DNA of 47,489 bases from Alicyclobacillus tolerans (GCF_021739485.1 NZ_JAJFNK010000040.1:1-47489), one strand, 5' to 3'. Positions 34,163 to 43,704 are shown, counted from the first letter of the stretch. The notes: a model not told the origin generated them from the sequence alone. Program-made: numbers and translations.

Positions 34163-34998
34163 CATTCAACCTCCGCTATTTCCTCGGTGGTCTTGACTAT
34201 GGCGATCGCTCTTCCGGGCCCCCCTGTGGAACCCTTGACCTTCACGGGTAAAAACATAAACGCAAATCCTCGGGTTGGTAACTTATCCAGTCCAGTGAGG
34301 TTCTCAACATACCTCATCCCTCTGCTCAACCCTTCTTGATGAGCAGGTGCCCCATCGTGAGCTGCACCAACACTAGGAGCATCAATGCCGATGCACCTTA
34401 CGCCTTTTTCGTGCAAATATAATATTGCTTCTAAATTAGGTGCAGGCCAAGCAACTGTACTTTGATGTATTAAGGGTCTGCGAGAATACTTCTCCCCATC
34501 TTCCCCCTCAACGTAGTACTGGGCCCACCCTGTATGAAATAACACAACCTCACCACGGTTAATCACTCCGTGTTGGGATTCCCAGTTTTGTATGTGACTT
34601 GCCGTAATCCACGGGCTCTCACCAAGAGGAACATCTGAACTAATCAAACTACTCACATCAATACAAACAGCCGAACCCATTAATTCATTAAGTGGGACTT
34701 TATCACCAGTTTGGGAACCCAGCGCGTTTGCCCATGGCAATCCGGAGTCATCTGGAGGAATAAAATGAGTGGGAGCGTCAAAGTGGGTCCCACAGTGCTC
34801 ATCAATTATCCAAAAGCGAGTCTGATAGGGAGCTGAGCTCAGTACATGCCCCTGCTTCTCTTCTAAACTCACGTAATAATTCCATACTCTTGAACTAAAC
34901 GGCATATGTGTTGGCCAATAGGAAGGTAAAGATTCCGAAACAGTCACTGAAAGGTCTACAATCTTGAAATTCGTGAAATCTAGTAATTTGTTTTCCAT
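34162..34998 (-). CDS. Cyclase family protein (metal-dependent hydrolase)
   Basis: This 278-residue protein of the kynurenine-formamidase/cyclase family opens FKIVDLSVTVSESLPSYWP and carries the signature HCGTHFDAPTHF near residue 70, which binds the metal. A later GVRCIGIDAPSVGAAHDG segment is also typical. Members hydrolyse amides, lactones or isatin. In this neighbourhood a lactonase-like role on a sugar lactone is conceivable but not shown. It follows the permease gene after a 160-nt gap and overlaps the LarA-like gene. Confidence 0.82.
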   Translation of the reverse strand: MENKLLDFTNFKIVDLSVTVSESLPSYWPTHMPFSSRVWNYYVSLEEKQGHVLSSAPYQTRFWIIDEHCGTHFDAPTHFIPPDDSGLPWANALGSQTGDKVPLNELMGSAVCIDVSSLISSDVPLGESPWITASHIQNWESQHGVINRGEVVLFHTGWAQYYVEGEDGEKYSRRPLIHQSTVAWPAPNLEAILYLHEKGVRCIGIDAPSVGAAHDGAPAHQEGLSRGMRYVENLTGLDKLPTRGFAFMFLPVKVKGSTGGPGRAIAIVKTTEEIAEVE

Positions 34999-35158
34999 AG
35001 GTTATGCCCCCATTGTAAAAGAATGTCGTGCACATGTTTACCAGACTTCGTGGAATTTGCTACTTCTGCGTCTTTGTTTCAATTGTTTCAATGGCAACCA
35101 TTAGTACTTAGTCCCTTTTTCTAGGGTCTTAGAGTATATCGGATGTGAACGTGTGACC

Positions 35159-36151
35159 TTAGTTCCGATTACGGTGCATCGTGGCGTCTATTAACACAGC
35201 CAGAAAGATAACAATGCCTTGAATTGTGGTATCCCAAAATGCTGACACGTTTGAAATGGCCAGACCATTGTTTAGTACTCCAATTAATAGAACACCAATA
35301 AATGTGCCCGTTATTCGACCTACGCCACCAAACAAGGAGGTTCCGCCAATGACTACAGCAGCAATGGTTTGAAGATTCAGGTCCTGACCGGCGATAGGTA
35401 CAGCGGATGCCAAACGGCCAATCTCGATAAGTGAAGCTAATCCTGCCAGAGCTCCGGAAAGAGCAAATACAATTATCCCGACTCTGTCGACCCTGACTCC
35501 GGAAAGTTTGGCCGCTTGAAGATTTCCACCTAAGGCATACAGGTTTCTACCAAAAGATGTATTATTTAATACGAACCAAGCAATTATAAATACTATCAGT
35601 AGCAGTAAAATAGATACCGGAATACCTAAGATCTTTCCAGACCCTAAAAAGTTATATCCATTTGGAAATCCAAATACTGTCTGGCCGTTTGTATAAACTA
35701 GAGCCAAACCCGATGCTGCAGACATCATTGCTAAAGTAACAATAAATGCAGCCATCCTAAGCTTGTAAATGGCCAGTCCGTTTAACCAACCGAGGATTAA
35801 ACCCAACAGTACAGTGGACAACATGGCTAATCCGACTGGTAGTCCTTTCAATGCCCACGTCGTTGTGACGACCCCGGCCAAGGCCAATATAGCTCCGTTT
35901 GATAGGTCGATTCCTGCAATCAAAATCACCATTGTCTGACCCACTGCGGCAATTCCCAGTATTGAAATCTGGGACAAGATGGTCGATAAGTTCCCAGGGG
36001 TTAAAAACCCCTTTGCAAAAATCGCGAAGTATGCAACCAGCACAAGCAGAGCAATTAGTATTGGCAGGTCACTGTTTCGTAGATTTCGAAACTTCGTGCG
36101 ACGACTAGTAGTAGATGTTTGCGTTGTAACGGCACCATCAGTTGCTAACAC
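35159..36151 (-). CDS. Sugar ABC transporter permease, RbsC type
   Basis: This permease of about 330 residues has eight to ten hydrophobic segments and the family loop LIAGIDLSNGAILALAGVV near its first third; GVRVDRVGIIVFALSGALAGLASLI marks the cytoplasmic coupling region. It translocates a monosaccharide across the membrane. The open frame starts at 36190, which would overlap the ATPase by 53 nt; I prefer the GTG at 36151, a 14-nt overlap. It is the last transporter subunit gene, after the binding protein and ATPase. Confidence 0.87.
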   Translation of the reverse strand: MLATDGAVTTQTSTTSRRTKFRNLRNSDLPILIALLVLVAYFAIFAKGFLTPGNLSTILSQISILGIAAVGQTMVILIAGIDLSNGAILALAGVVTTTWALKGLPVGLAMLSTVLLGLILGWLNGLAIYKLRMAAFIVTLAMMSAASGLALVYTNGQTVFGFPNGYNFLGSGKILGIPVSILLLLIVFIIAWFVLNNTSFGRNLYALGGNLQAAKLSGVRVDRVGIIVFALSGALAGLASLIEIGRLASAVPIAGQDLNLQTIAAVVIGGTSLFGGVGRITGTFIGVLLIGVLNNGLAISNVSAFWDTTIQGIVIFLAVLIDATMHRNRN

Positions 36152-37676
36152 TTTCCATGACCCCGCTTTCAATATAGTGCTGTAATTCAATTTTGGATGT
36201 GAATTTTTGCTTTAACTCTATGGATTTCCCGCGTCTAAACATTATTATCCGGTCACACATAGAGACTACTTCCTCTAAATCCGAAGTGACCATTAATATA
36301 GAAACTCCTTGTTCAGCCAGTCCCACAATGAGGTTGTATATGTCACTACGGGCCTTCACATCGATTCCACGAGTTGGGTCATGCAGTAATAAGACCTTAG
36401 GCTTAATCTTCTCGTTCGACATTTTCGCGAGGACAACCTTTTGTTGATTGCCTCCGCTCAGTCGTTCCACAGGAAGTTGAGGATTCCCAGCCAATTTCAT
36501 ATTGGATAGGAACCCTTGGGAAACTCTATTGATCGTGCGCGTCGTCAAAAAGCCCACTGCCCTAGCTAAATTATCTAGAATAGGTAAACTGGCATTTTCA
36601 TATGACGTCATTGGCAGGACGAGTCCCTCCGTTTTTCGATCTGAAGGTACATAATTAATGCCTTTCCTCAAAATCACTACAGGAGAATCGAGATGCCTGA
36701 TTGCTTCTCCATCCAACACCACTTTTCCCGATTGCGGCGGCTTCAAACCCGCCAAACACCTGGCAACTTCTTCATGACCAGCACCCTCGAGACCCGCAAG
36801 GCCAATAATTTCCCCTCTGTTTAGAGAAAATGAAATAGGTCCAACGTCGCTACCCGCTCTTTTAATCACAACATCTTTTAAAGTAAGAACAGGTCTTCCC
36901 TCAGCTTTCTTTCTGTTTGCAACATCGGGATAAAAATGGTTTAGTTTGTCATCGATCATATCGCTCACTAAGCCTTCAATGGTAAATCCATCAGAAGGAC
37001 CGACGTTCACAACAGCACCATCTCTTAACACCAAAACCTCGTCGCAGTTATCTAAAACTTCATCCAAAAAATGTGAGACAAAAATCATTGAAGTATTATT
37101 TAATTTTAAATGTTCGATGACTTTATATAGAGCCTTTTTTTCTTCTACATTAAGTGATGAAGTAGGTTCATCCAGGATTAAGATGCTCGGCTTTTTCAAA
37201 TATGCTTTAGCAATTTCCACCATTTGCTGTTGGGAGAGTGATAATGAACTCACTATGGCTTTCGGATTGATGTTGATATTCATTTCTGCAAAAACGTTTT
37301 GGGCACGTTCAATTAAACTCTTGAGGTTGACGACCCCTAGAAGGTTATCGGACAGATTGCCCAGGAACATATTTTCAACCACGGTAAGATTGGGGCACAA
37401 GCTTAGCTCTTGGTGTATCGTAGCGATTCCGTTCTTTAAGGCACTAATAGGATCAGAGTGGGAAACTGAGTGACCACGAACTTTGATTGTGCCGGAGTCA
37501 TGTGTATAGACTCCGGCAAGAATTTTCATCAAAGTGCTTTTCCCAGCTCCATTTTGCCCCACTAGTCCAAGTACCCTACCAGCACCAAGTGAGAATGATA
37601 TATCCTTCAATACCGGAATACCATTAAATTGTTTTGAGACACCAACAACTTCTAAAGCTGGGACTGCATCTGTCAT
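36138..37676 (-). CDS. Sugar ABC transporter ATP-binding protein, RbsA/MglA type
   Basis: This 512-residue protein has two fused ABC domains. The first has Walker A GLVGQNGAGKSTLMKIL and signature LSLSQQQMVEIAKAYL, then ILILDEPTSSL. The second is degenerate at Walker A, as is usual, with ERLSGGNQQKVVLAKMSNEK and VLLLHDPTRGIDV; the Asp of HDPTRG replaces the common Glu position motif. The ATG at 37676 follows GAGGTCG by 8 nt; an in-frame GTG lies 5 codons upstream. It powers import with the neighbouring permease and lipoprotein. Confidence 0.92.
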   Translation of the reverse strand: MTDAVPALEVVGVSKQFNGIPVLKDISFSLGAGRVLGLVGQNGAGKSTLMKILAGVYTHDSGTIKVRGHSVSHSDPISALKNGIATIHQELSLCPNLTVVENMFLGNLSDNLLGVVNLKSLIERAQNVFAEMNININPKAIVSSLSLSQQQMVEIAKAYLKKPSILILDEPTSSLNVEEKKALYKVIEHLKLNNTSMIFVSHFLDEVLDNCDEVLVLRDGAVVNVGPSDGFTIEGLVSDMIDDKLNHFYPDVANRKKAEGRPVLTLKDVVIKRAGSDVGPISFSLNRGEIIGLAGLEGAGHEEVARCLAGLKPPQSGKVVLDGEAIRHLDSPVVILRKGINYVPSDRKTEGLVLPMTSYENASLPILDNLARAVGFLTTRTINRVSQGFLSNMKLAGNPQLPVERLSGGNQQKVVLAKMSNEKIKPKVLLLHDPTRGIDVKARSDIYNLIVGLAEQGVSILMVTSDLEEVVSMCDRIIMFRRGKSIELKQKFTSKIELQHYIESGVMESVSN

Positions 37677-37690
37677 TATTAACGACCTCA

Positions 37691-38893
37691 CTATTTACTG
37701 ATTTGACTATAAAGATTTGAATGCGAACCCGTTACGGACCCGTTACTGTTGTAAATTGGAAGGGAGTTCATGTTCGGGATATTACCTTTGGATGAATCGT
37801 TCAAACTCAACGACCATAACCCGAATTGTTGTGCCGCTGTTGAATTTATATTTTTGGGGGTCAACATCATTGAAGGCCAGTGTACATTGCTCGGAATGGA
37901 TTTACCCTCAATTTTTTCTACAGCAATTTGTACAGCTGCTTCCGCCTCTTTAAGTGGATTCTGGGAGACAGTCATATCTTGTTGTCCAGATTTTATTGCG
38001 GCAAGCGCCTGTGCTGTCCCGTCCATGCTTGCAATAAGAATGTGATCAGGACTACCTATGGGTTTGAATAGCCCTTGTTGCTGAATTGCCCTTTCCGCTC
38101 CAACCGCATTATCGTCATTTCCATTGAAAACAGCATCAATTTTTGTCCCACTGTGTCCACGTATGACATCCAACATGTCGTTATAACTTGTTTGCTGGTC
38201 AAAATTACCTGGTAGAGTTGCAATTACATGTATATTTGGATATTTTTTCATAACAGTCACGAAACCTTGCTGTCTAGCCTGCCCAGGACTTGTACTCATC
38301 AACCCTTCCAAGTCAACGACATTACCCTTATATGAGCCATACCGAGCCTTCAATTGGTCCGCTATCCATTGTGCAGCTTGCTCAGACATTACCTTGCTAC
38401 TGTTTCGCACAAAACTATCAATCGTACCTCCCTCAGCTGTTCGATCGAGTGTAATTACTGGAATTCCAGCAGCATTAGCCTGTTGAACAGCAGGAATGAT
38501 TCCATGGGCGTCAATTGGGTTGAGGATTATGGCATTTACTTTTCGTGACACAAGTTCCTCAACTTGGTTTGTTTGAGTACCAGGATTCCCCTCTGCGTTA
38601 TCAAAAATCAAATTCACACCTAGAGCCTTTGCTTCGCGTTTCACTCCAGCTGTTAAGCCAACAAAAAATTGATTGGTCAGGGTTGATACTGAGTACCCTA
38701 TAGTAATTTGCTTGAGTGGAACAAGTTTGCTGTTTGAACTGGACTGACTTCCTGTACTGTTAGAACTGCTAGAGTTGGCAGGTGTTCCCCCGCTAGTACT
38801 ATTACTCGACGTAGTACTACCACATCCGGCCACTACTCCGGCCATCGTCATTAAACTCAAACCCACTAGTGTTCCTTTTCGCCATGTCCTCAC
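37691..38893 (-). CDS. Sugar-binding lipoprotein of ABC transporter
   Basis: This 400-residue precursor is an RbsB-type binding protein. It has a basic N-terminus VRTWRKG, a hydrophobic core and a lipobox ending VVAGC, then a Ser/Thr/Asn-rich linker and a Peripla_BP_4 domain with IGYSVSTLTNQFFVGLTAGVKREAKALG, NPIDAHGIIPAVQQANAAGIPVITLDR and FNGNDDNAVGAERAIQQ. The GTG at 38893 is 7 nt after GGGGG; the TTG at 38914 overlaps that site. It is the first gene after the promoter and delivers the sugar to the ATPase/permease. Confidence 0.9.
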   Translation of the reverse strand: MRTWRKGTLVGLSLMTMAGVVAGCGSTTSSNSTSGGTPANSSSSNSTGSQSSSNSKLVPLKQITIGYSVSTLTNQFFVGLTAGVKREAKALGVNLIFDNAEGNPGTQTNQVEELVSRKVNAIILNPIDAHGIIPAVQQANAAGIPVITLDRTAEGGTIDSFVRNSSKVMSEQAAQWIADQLKARYGSYKGNVVDLEGLMSTSPGQARQQGFVTVMKKYPNIHVIATLPGNFDQQTSYNDMLDVIRGHSGTKIDAVFNGNDDNAVGAERAIQQQGLFKPIGSPDHILIASMDGTAQALAAIKSGQQDMTVSQNPLKEAEAAVQIAVEKIEGKSIPSNVHWPSMMLTPKNINSTAAQQFGLWSLSLNDSSKGNIPNMNSLPIYNSNGSVTGSHSNLYSQISK

Positions 38894-38921
38894 AATATTT
38901 CCCCCTTTGGTCAAACATTCT

Positions 38922-38935
38922 TGAATATGCTTTCA
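38922..38935 (-). promoter_or_regulatory. Candidate cre in the transporter leader
   Basis: On the minus strand TGAAAGCATATTCA matches 12 of 14 positions of the CcpA site consensus, with the central CG degenerate. It falls between the predicted start of transcription and the binding-protein start codon, a roadblock position. Confidence 0.35.
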
Positions 38936-38962
38936 TATCCATAAAAAAGCTTCATGCGATGG

Positions 38963-38991
38963 ATTATATACCCATGTCTGAACATTAACAA
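38963..38991 (-). promoter_or_regulatory. Promoter of the sugar ABC operon
   Basis: Minus-strand -35 TTGTTA (38986-38991), 17-bp spacer and a perfect -10 TATAAT (38963-38968). It lies between the DeoR gene and the binding-protein gene, so the transporter has its own promoter. Confidence 0.7.
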
Positions 38992-39078
38992 TATAAAATT
39001 TGTTTTGATTAGACGTTTTTTTTTTAACTTTTGTGTAGTTTTGTTATTTTTACTATTAAATACAAAGTTTAAAATTAT

Positions 39079-39867
39079 TTAATTTACGTTACCCAAATCT
39101 TTCGCTACGTTAACTTTTATCCCGGATTTTTCCAACGAAGATAGAGTGTCCGATTGGATATTGAAGTCAGTCACGATTAAATCGAAGTGGTCCAAAGGTG
39201 CGATAGCTGCGAAAGACATTCGGCCAATTTTTGATGAATCAACTGCAAGAATACTTTGCACACTATTGTCCATCATTGCTCGTTTTATACCAACATGGGT
39301 TACCTGCGCTGCCATTGCACCATGTCGAATGGTTAGACCGTCACAACCGATAATGGCTCGATCCGCTCGAAAATTATTAATCATGTCAATCGCATGTTCC
39401 CCTATTACGCTAAATGTTGAACCGTCTACAAGTCCCCCTATCGCAAATAGCGTGAATCGGTCGTCCCCAGCTAATGTCCTAATAACTTCGATATCCGGAG
39501 TACATATCTTCAAGGAACCATTAAAATGTCTTTTGAGGGCCTGTGCTAGGCTATACATTGTACTTCCAGTGTCTAAAAATAACGAACTCCCAGGTTTAAT
39601 CAAAGATAAAATCGTATCAGCAATTGACAATTTCAGTTCAACGTTTACCGTCACTTTGTCCTGAATGGGCTCGGCATCCCACTTCTGATCGGATAGTATG
39701 GCACCCCCATGAACACGTATTGCTTTACCTTCGATTTCTAATTGTTCCACATCTCTTCTAACTGTCATTGCCGAGACTCGAAATTGTTTTGCCAAGTCAG
39801 AATAGAGAACTTGTTTTTCCAACATCAATATAGTAAAAATTTCCTTCCTGCGATGAGCTGCCAACAC
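39079..39867 (-). CDS. DeoR family transcriptional regulator
   Basis: This 262-residue regulator has an N-terminal DeoR helix-turn-helix (RRKEIFTILMLEKQVLYSDL, AKQFRVSAMTVRRDVEQLE, VHGGAIL) and a C-terminal sugar-phosphate sensor with FLDTGSTMYSLAQAL and an IGCDGLTIRHG segment. The start is GTG, 7 nt after GGAGG. It stands between the ABC operon and the divergent SDR gene and is the obvious local regulator of both, sensing a phosphorylated sugar intermediate. Confidence 0.9.
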   Translation of the reverse strand: MLAAHRRKEIFTILMLEKQVLYSDLAKQFRVSAMTVRRDVEQLEIEGKAIRVHGGAILSDQKWDAEPIQDKVTVNVELKLSIADTILSLIKPGSSLFLDTGSTMYSLAQALKRHFNGSLKICTPDIEVIRTLAGDDRFTLFAIGGLVDGSTFSVIGEHAIDMINNFRADRAIIGCDGLTIRHGAMAAQVTHVGIKRAMMDNSVQSILAVDSSKIGRMSFAAIAPLDHFDLIVTDFNIQSDTLSSLEKSGIKVNVAKDLGNVN

Positions 39868-39960
39868 AATGCTCCCTCCTCATCAATGATCATCGCACAA
39901 ATAGTTACACAGTTACAATGTATCAGAACAGTTTTTGTGTTATATTTTGTTTATTTATTA

Positions 39961-39989
39961 TTGTCAAATGAACTCATTAATTATATAAT
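39961..39989 (+). promoter_or_regulatory. Promoter of the SDR gene
   Basis: -35 TTGTCA (39961-39966), 17-bp spacer, perfect -10 TATAAT (39984-39989). The region is very AT-rich and lies between the divergent DeoR and SDR genes. Confidence 0.75.
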
Positions 39990-40037
39990 TCCTAAGTCAA
40001 TTAAAATTCTAAATATTTATCTTAGGAGGGATTATAC

Positions 40038-40832
40038 ATGGGTAGATTGAAATCAAAAGTGGCAGTCGTTACGGGTGCCGGTTCAGGAATAGGCCGTGCT
40101 ACTGCCTTGAGATTTGCAGAAGAAGAGGCGACAGTCATCTGTGCCGATATTAACATTGAAACTGCAGAAGCTGTAAGTGAGGAGATTAACAAGCGTGGAG
40201 GAAGTTCTAGAGCGTTCTATGTCGATGTATCTCGGGAAGAAAGCGTCAAGCAATTTGTTGAAGAAATTAAGAGTCAATATAGTAACGTGCATGTTCTGTT
40301 TAACAATGCAGGTATTGATACGGCGGGCGGGAAACTCCATGAATATTCTGTAGAGTTGTGGGATAGGATTATGGACGTTGATTTGCGGGGGACCTTTTTA
40401 GTAAGCAAATATTTAATACCACTCATGCTTCATCAAGGGGCATCCATCATTAACTGCTCCTCAGTTTCAGGACTAGCGGCTGATTTCAATCGTTCTGGAT
40501 ACAATGCCGCCAAAGGTGGAGTAACCAACTTGACTCGTACCATGGCTATCGACTATGCCAGAGACGGAATTAGAGTAAATGCAATTGCTCCAGGAACCAT
40601 TGACACTCCTTTGATCGAAAAAATCCTTGGAAATGACGAGGGAGCAAAATTCCGGAATGTATATGAGTGGGTCGACCCTATGGGCCGTCTTGGAAAACCA
40701 GAAGAGGTGGCCGGAGTTGTACTGTTTTTAGCATCCGATGATAGTTCCTATGTAACAGGCGAATGCATTACTATTGACGGTGGCCACATGGCCTATACTT
40801 GGCCAGGTGTAATGTTAAATTCACGCCCGTAG
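40038..40832 (+). CDS. SDR family NAD(P)-dependent oxidoreductase
   Basis: This 264-residue classical SDR has VVTGAGSGIGRATAL at the N-terminus, NNAGID in the middle, a catalytic Ser in NCSSVSG and SGYNAAKGG as YxxxK, ending YVTGECITIDGGHMAY. ADINIETAE after the second strand, with an Asp, favours NAD over NADP. GGAGG supports the start. It diverges from DeoR and probably oxidises a hydroxyl of the imported sugar or polyol. It is unlike the SDR at 2060-2875 in detail, so not a recent copy. Confidence 0.9.
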   Translation: MGRLKSKVAVVTGAGSGIGRATALRFAEEEATVICADINIETAEAVSEEINKRGGSSRAFYVDVSREESVKQFVEEIKSQYSNVHVLFNNAGIDTAGGKLHEYSVELWDRIMDVDLRGTFLVSKYLIPLMLHQGASIINCSSVSGLAADFNRSGYNAAKGGVTNLTRTMAIDYARDGIRVNAIAPGTIDTPLIEKILGNDEGAKFRNVYEWVDPMGRLGKPEEVAGVVLFLASDDSSYVTGECITIDGGHMAYTWPGVMLNSRP

Positions 40833-41022
40833 TCAGCACGCAGATATTTACTTTTATGGGAAGCGTGGCAGGGGGTTACCCTTGTCACTCTCCCTTTCAG
40901 ACAAAACTTCACAATTCCCATCATCTTTTGCACAAAAGGTTCTTTAAAACAGCTGTCTATTAGAACTCTTATCAGATCAGATCGCGCTGTTGTTCCGCCC
41001 TTGGATGTTTACAGTATGTAAC

Positions 41023-41125
41023 CTCGGCTTCGTCAGTCGTAGATATACGAAATCCCGGAATCCGTTGCTGTGCCTGGGATCCCAGGACTGTGGATAACTT
41101 CGTGTAGTGCCTACGGCTTACCTGT
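41023..41125 (+). repeat. 103-bp inverted repeat, copy A
   Basis: Aligns to the reverse complement of 23278-23380 with about 12 mismatches and no gaps by hand count. Shared blocks include AATCCCGGAATCCGTTGCTG and GATAACTTCGTGT. The function is unknown. Confidence 0.75.
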
Positions 41126-41800
41126 CGATATTTTTTGTATGAGGGCAGGTTCCTTATAGCCGAGTGCCTTGAGAATCTCATCCTTCTCGGGTGTAACCTC
41201 TGTACGCTGACGGACCGTGTTGTTGCCTGACTTTTGAATAACTGTATGAGTTATTCACAGAAATTCGTAGTCCTACACATTTTCAAAAAACACCTACGTA
41301 AAAAACCCGGAAACCGCGCTGTGGGTCCGAGTTATCCACACATGCTTATAAAGGGCTTGTAACTGGAGAACCCGAGGTTAACTAAACTCCCGTTTTGGCC
41401 CCTCATATCCGTTCCACACAGTTCTACGAACAGGCACGCGCTTTGGACACCGGTCATGACCCGCAACAGCTGTCTTCGTTGAAGAATGAAGTGAGTGAAT
41501 TGACGGCCTGACAGCGACGAATCAGTCCAACAGCATAGATAAAAGCGAGAATCCAGGTTGCCACGCCACAAACCTTGAAGATACCTGACTGAGACAGTAG
41601 AAGAAAAAGGTCAAGCCGTCCCCCCACAGTGCACGCGAAACAGGGGCGTTTCTTGAACTACGTTTTGCACAAACGAGCCGTAATTATCACCCAGTCACAG
41701 AGAGTTAGGCAGGTAGATACCTTCTCGGTGATTCTCGGGGTGTTATTGAAAAGTCAAGTATTTTTCGGTGTTTTCATGACATTCGACCTGCGTAAACATC

Positions 41801-42046
41801 AATCCCTCAATTGTATGAAAAGGGGATCTTTTCATAGATTCCTTGCTCCACTTGGGCTTGTGGCACTTTTTCGGGCCGTTTTTCACGGTTTGGATCATAC
41901 AACTCGTTCCAAAAAGCCCTTAACGGTGCGGATCGCAACATTAATATTGTGCGAACTTTTAGTAGTGTGCACCTAGTGCCGTAGCTATAAACATGGGCCA
42001 ACTCACCGAATTACTATTTCAATTAAAGTTTCTCTGGAAGCCAAGT
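41801..42046 (+). repeat. 246-bp direct repeat, copy 2
   Basis: The ungapped partner of 7897-8142 in the same orientation. It ends 122 nt beyond the PLD stop codon, so as with copy 1 it lies at the 3' side of a minus-strand defence operon. Confidence 0.8.
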
Positions 42047-42168
42047 GCCGGAGCATCTCAGGAAACAAATCCGGGTAGTCCGTCCTCTGAATCTCCTTCC
42101 GCTATTTACCAGGTGTCCTTAATCGCTTTTCTGTTCTATTTTAACTTGTCCAATCTAAAGCATGCTGG

Positions 42169-43704
42169 CTAAATTTCACTAAAGATTCCGTACCCGTCCA
42201 TTACGCTGTGCATTTCATCTATCCATTGTCTTTTTTCGTCTTTAGCTAGCTGCTTTATGGTTTTTTCTAACACCTTACTACCTAGGGCTTTGTTATCCAA
42301 AATACATAGTTCTCTGGTAAGGTTCAAGCATTGTTGTAAGTCGTCACCGTTTAGAATATCTCTTGAAATAGATTTCACGAACTCGCTCTCAATTAGTTTA
42401 GTCGTTTCTAGAATCGGTTCCTCTTCAAAGACTTTACATACTGATTCGTTACGTAGCTGGTAGTCACCTCGGTAGGACAGCCAATTGTAAGATCCTAGTA
42501 AAAGATACTTGTCGTCCACAACAATCTCTTTGTTGTGGTGATTTCCAATCCAGTGGACAAACACGGCTTGATGTCCTTCTGCATTTTTTATTTTGGCTAA
42601 CTTCAGAAGTAAATCGTCCGAAGGTAATCGGTCTTCCTGTTTTTTAATTTTTGCTATACCCCAACCAATGTGGATCGTTACCCCCCTCTTTGCGGTTGCT
42701 TTAAACAAGTTTATCAATTCATCATCTACAACTTGGTCAGTCATCCAGGGGCTGATTATGAGTATCCGGTGCTTCGCGTCTTTAAACGTGGTTAAAAACG
42801 CTTCACGAATCTGTCGACCTCGAAGTAGCACAGTTCCAGATGTCTTGCTTGCACCTTGTGTACGTTTAGATTTTTGCGCTGACTTCGCCTGTTGGAAAAT
42901 TTCAATGGTTATGGGCGAATAGCTTGGTACCTGGCTGGTTCGCTCTACCCCATCCTTTTCATTTAAAAATGCTTCTATGTCCGGCCTGAATTCTTCCCTT
43001 TGGTAGTCCCAGACCCTACAAAAAACCTTACTAGCAACAGTGTCATACACCCAAAACTCAAGGAACCGTAAACTAAATTGAGCAGGTTCTACAGACCGCT
43101 CTTCCACCTCTTCAAATACAATTTCACTAAATTTCGTGTTCATATCAGGCTGAATCGTAGCCATTGAAAACAGTTCCCTTAACGGCGGATTTTCAGTGTG
43201 TATACTAGACCCGTTTAGATGTCTAAATGGGACTACCTCATTGTCATCGGTACCGCTCTCCATGATGGAAGGAGGGTAATAGGTATTGAACTGCTTCTCA
43301 TAGATTACTGTTGCATAATGCCGATCAGTGATTGTTACTTGACCCTTTGACAAGGCAGTGAGTCCTTTCGTCGTAAGGTGATAGGTATCACTACTCAACT
43401 CAACAAGCCGGTTTTGCACCATAAAGCTCAGGTAGTGTTCGACGAAGACAGATGAAGTTTGAAGAATGTCAGCAATAGCAACCTTCGTTTGAAACCTCTG
43501 CATCATTGTGTTCAGTATCCGGCATATATGCAGCTCTATGAAACTCAAGTCATGTATACGCTTGACATCAAACGGAATCGTCAATATATCACACGGTATC
43601 TCCCAGTCAACGGAGTCGAGTACAACAATCCCTTCATTTTCCTCCAAAAAATGATTAATTATTTTTTCAGAAGACCCATTACCTATCGTTTGATTCCATA
43701 ACAT
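42169..43704 (-). CDS. PLD-family nuclease with helicase partner (Mokosh-like)
   Basis: This 511-residue protein has a probable winged-helix region near residues 50-110 and a C-terminal single phospholipase-D nuclease domain. The domain shows RILIISPWMTDQVVDDELI and the HxKxxxxD motif in GNHHNKEIVVDDKYLLLGSYNW near residue 405. One HKD motif implies a dimeric active site. The ATG at 43704 is 9 nt after GGAGG and 17 nt after the helicase stop, so the two are one operon. PLD nucleases paired with COG1112-type helicases form Mokosh phage defence; DISARM also has a PLD protein, but its other genes are absent here. Confidence 0.8.
   Translation of the reverse strand: MLWNQTIGNGSSEKIINHFLEENEGIVVLDSVDWEIPCDILTIPFDVKRIHDLSFIELHICRILNTMMQRFQTKVAIADILQTSSVFVEHYLSFMVQNRLVELSSDTYHLTTKGLTALSKGQVTITDRHYATVIYEKQFNTYYPPSIMESGTDDNEVVPFRHLNGSSIHTENPPLRELFSMATIQPDMNTKFSEIVFEEVEERSVEPAQFSLRFLEFWVYDTVASKVFCRVWDYQREEFRPDIEAFLNEKDGVERTSQVPSYSPITIEIFQQAKSAQKSKRTQGASKTSGTVLLRGRQIREAFLTTFKDAKHRILIISPWMTDQVVDDELINLFKATAKRGVTIHIGWGIAKIKKQEDRLPSDDLLLKLAKIKNAEGHQAVFVHWIGNHHNKEIVVDDKYLLLGSYNWLSYRGDYQLRNESVCKVFEEEPILETTKLIESEFVKSISRDILNGDDLQQCLNLTRELCILDNKALGSKVLEKTIKQLAKDEKRQWIDEMHSVMDGYGIFSEI

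Larger units (their letters stand above)
40833..42168. other. Gene-free stretch with repeats before the PLD gene
   Basis: Over 1.3 kb without a supported gene. It contains one copy of a 103-bp repeat (41023-41125) and one of the 246-bp repeat (41801-42046). Short frames at 40972-41181, 41332-41571 and 41629-41976 lack ribosome sites or families I know. The stretch looks like layered, decayed mobile or repetitive DNA. Confidence 0.55.

Noticed and set aside
40860..40910. Terminator after the plus-strand SDR gene
   Set aside because: The possible stem around GTGGCAGGG/CCCTTGTCAC has several mismatches and no T-tract.
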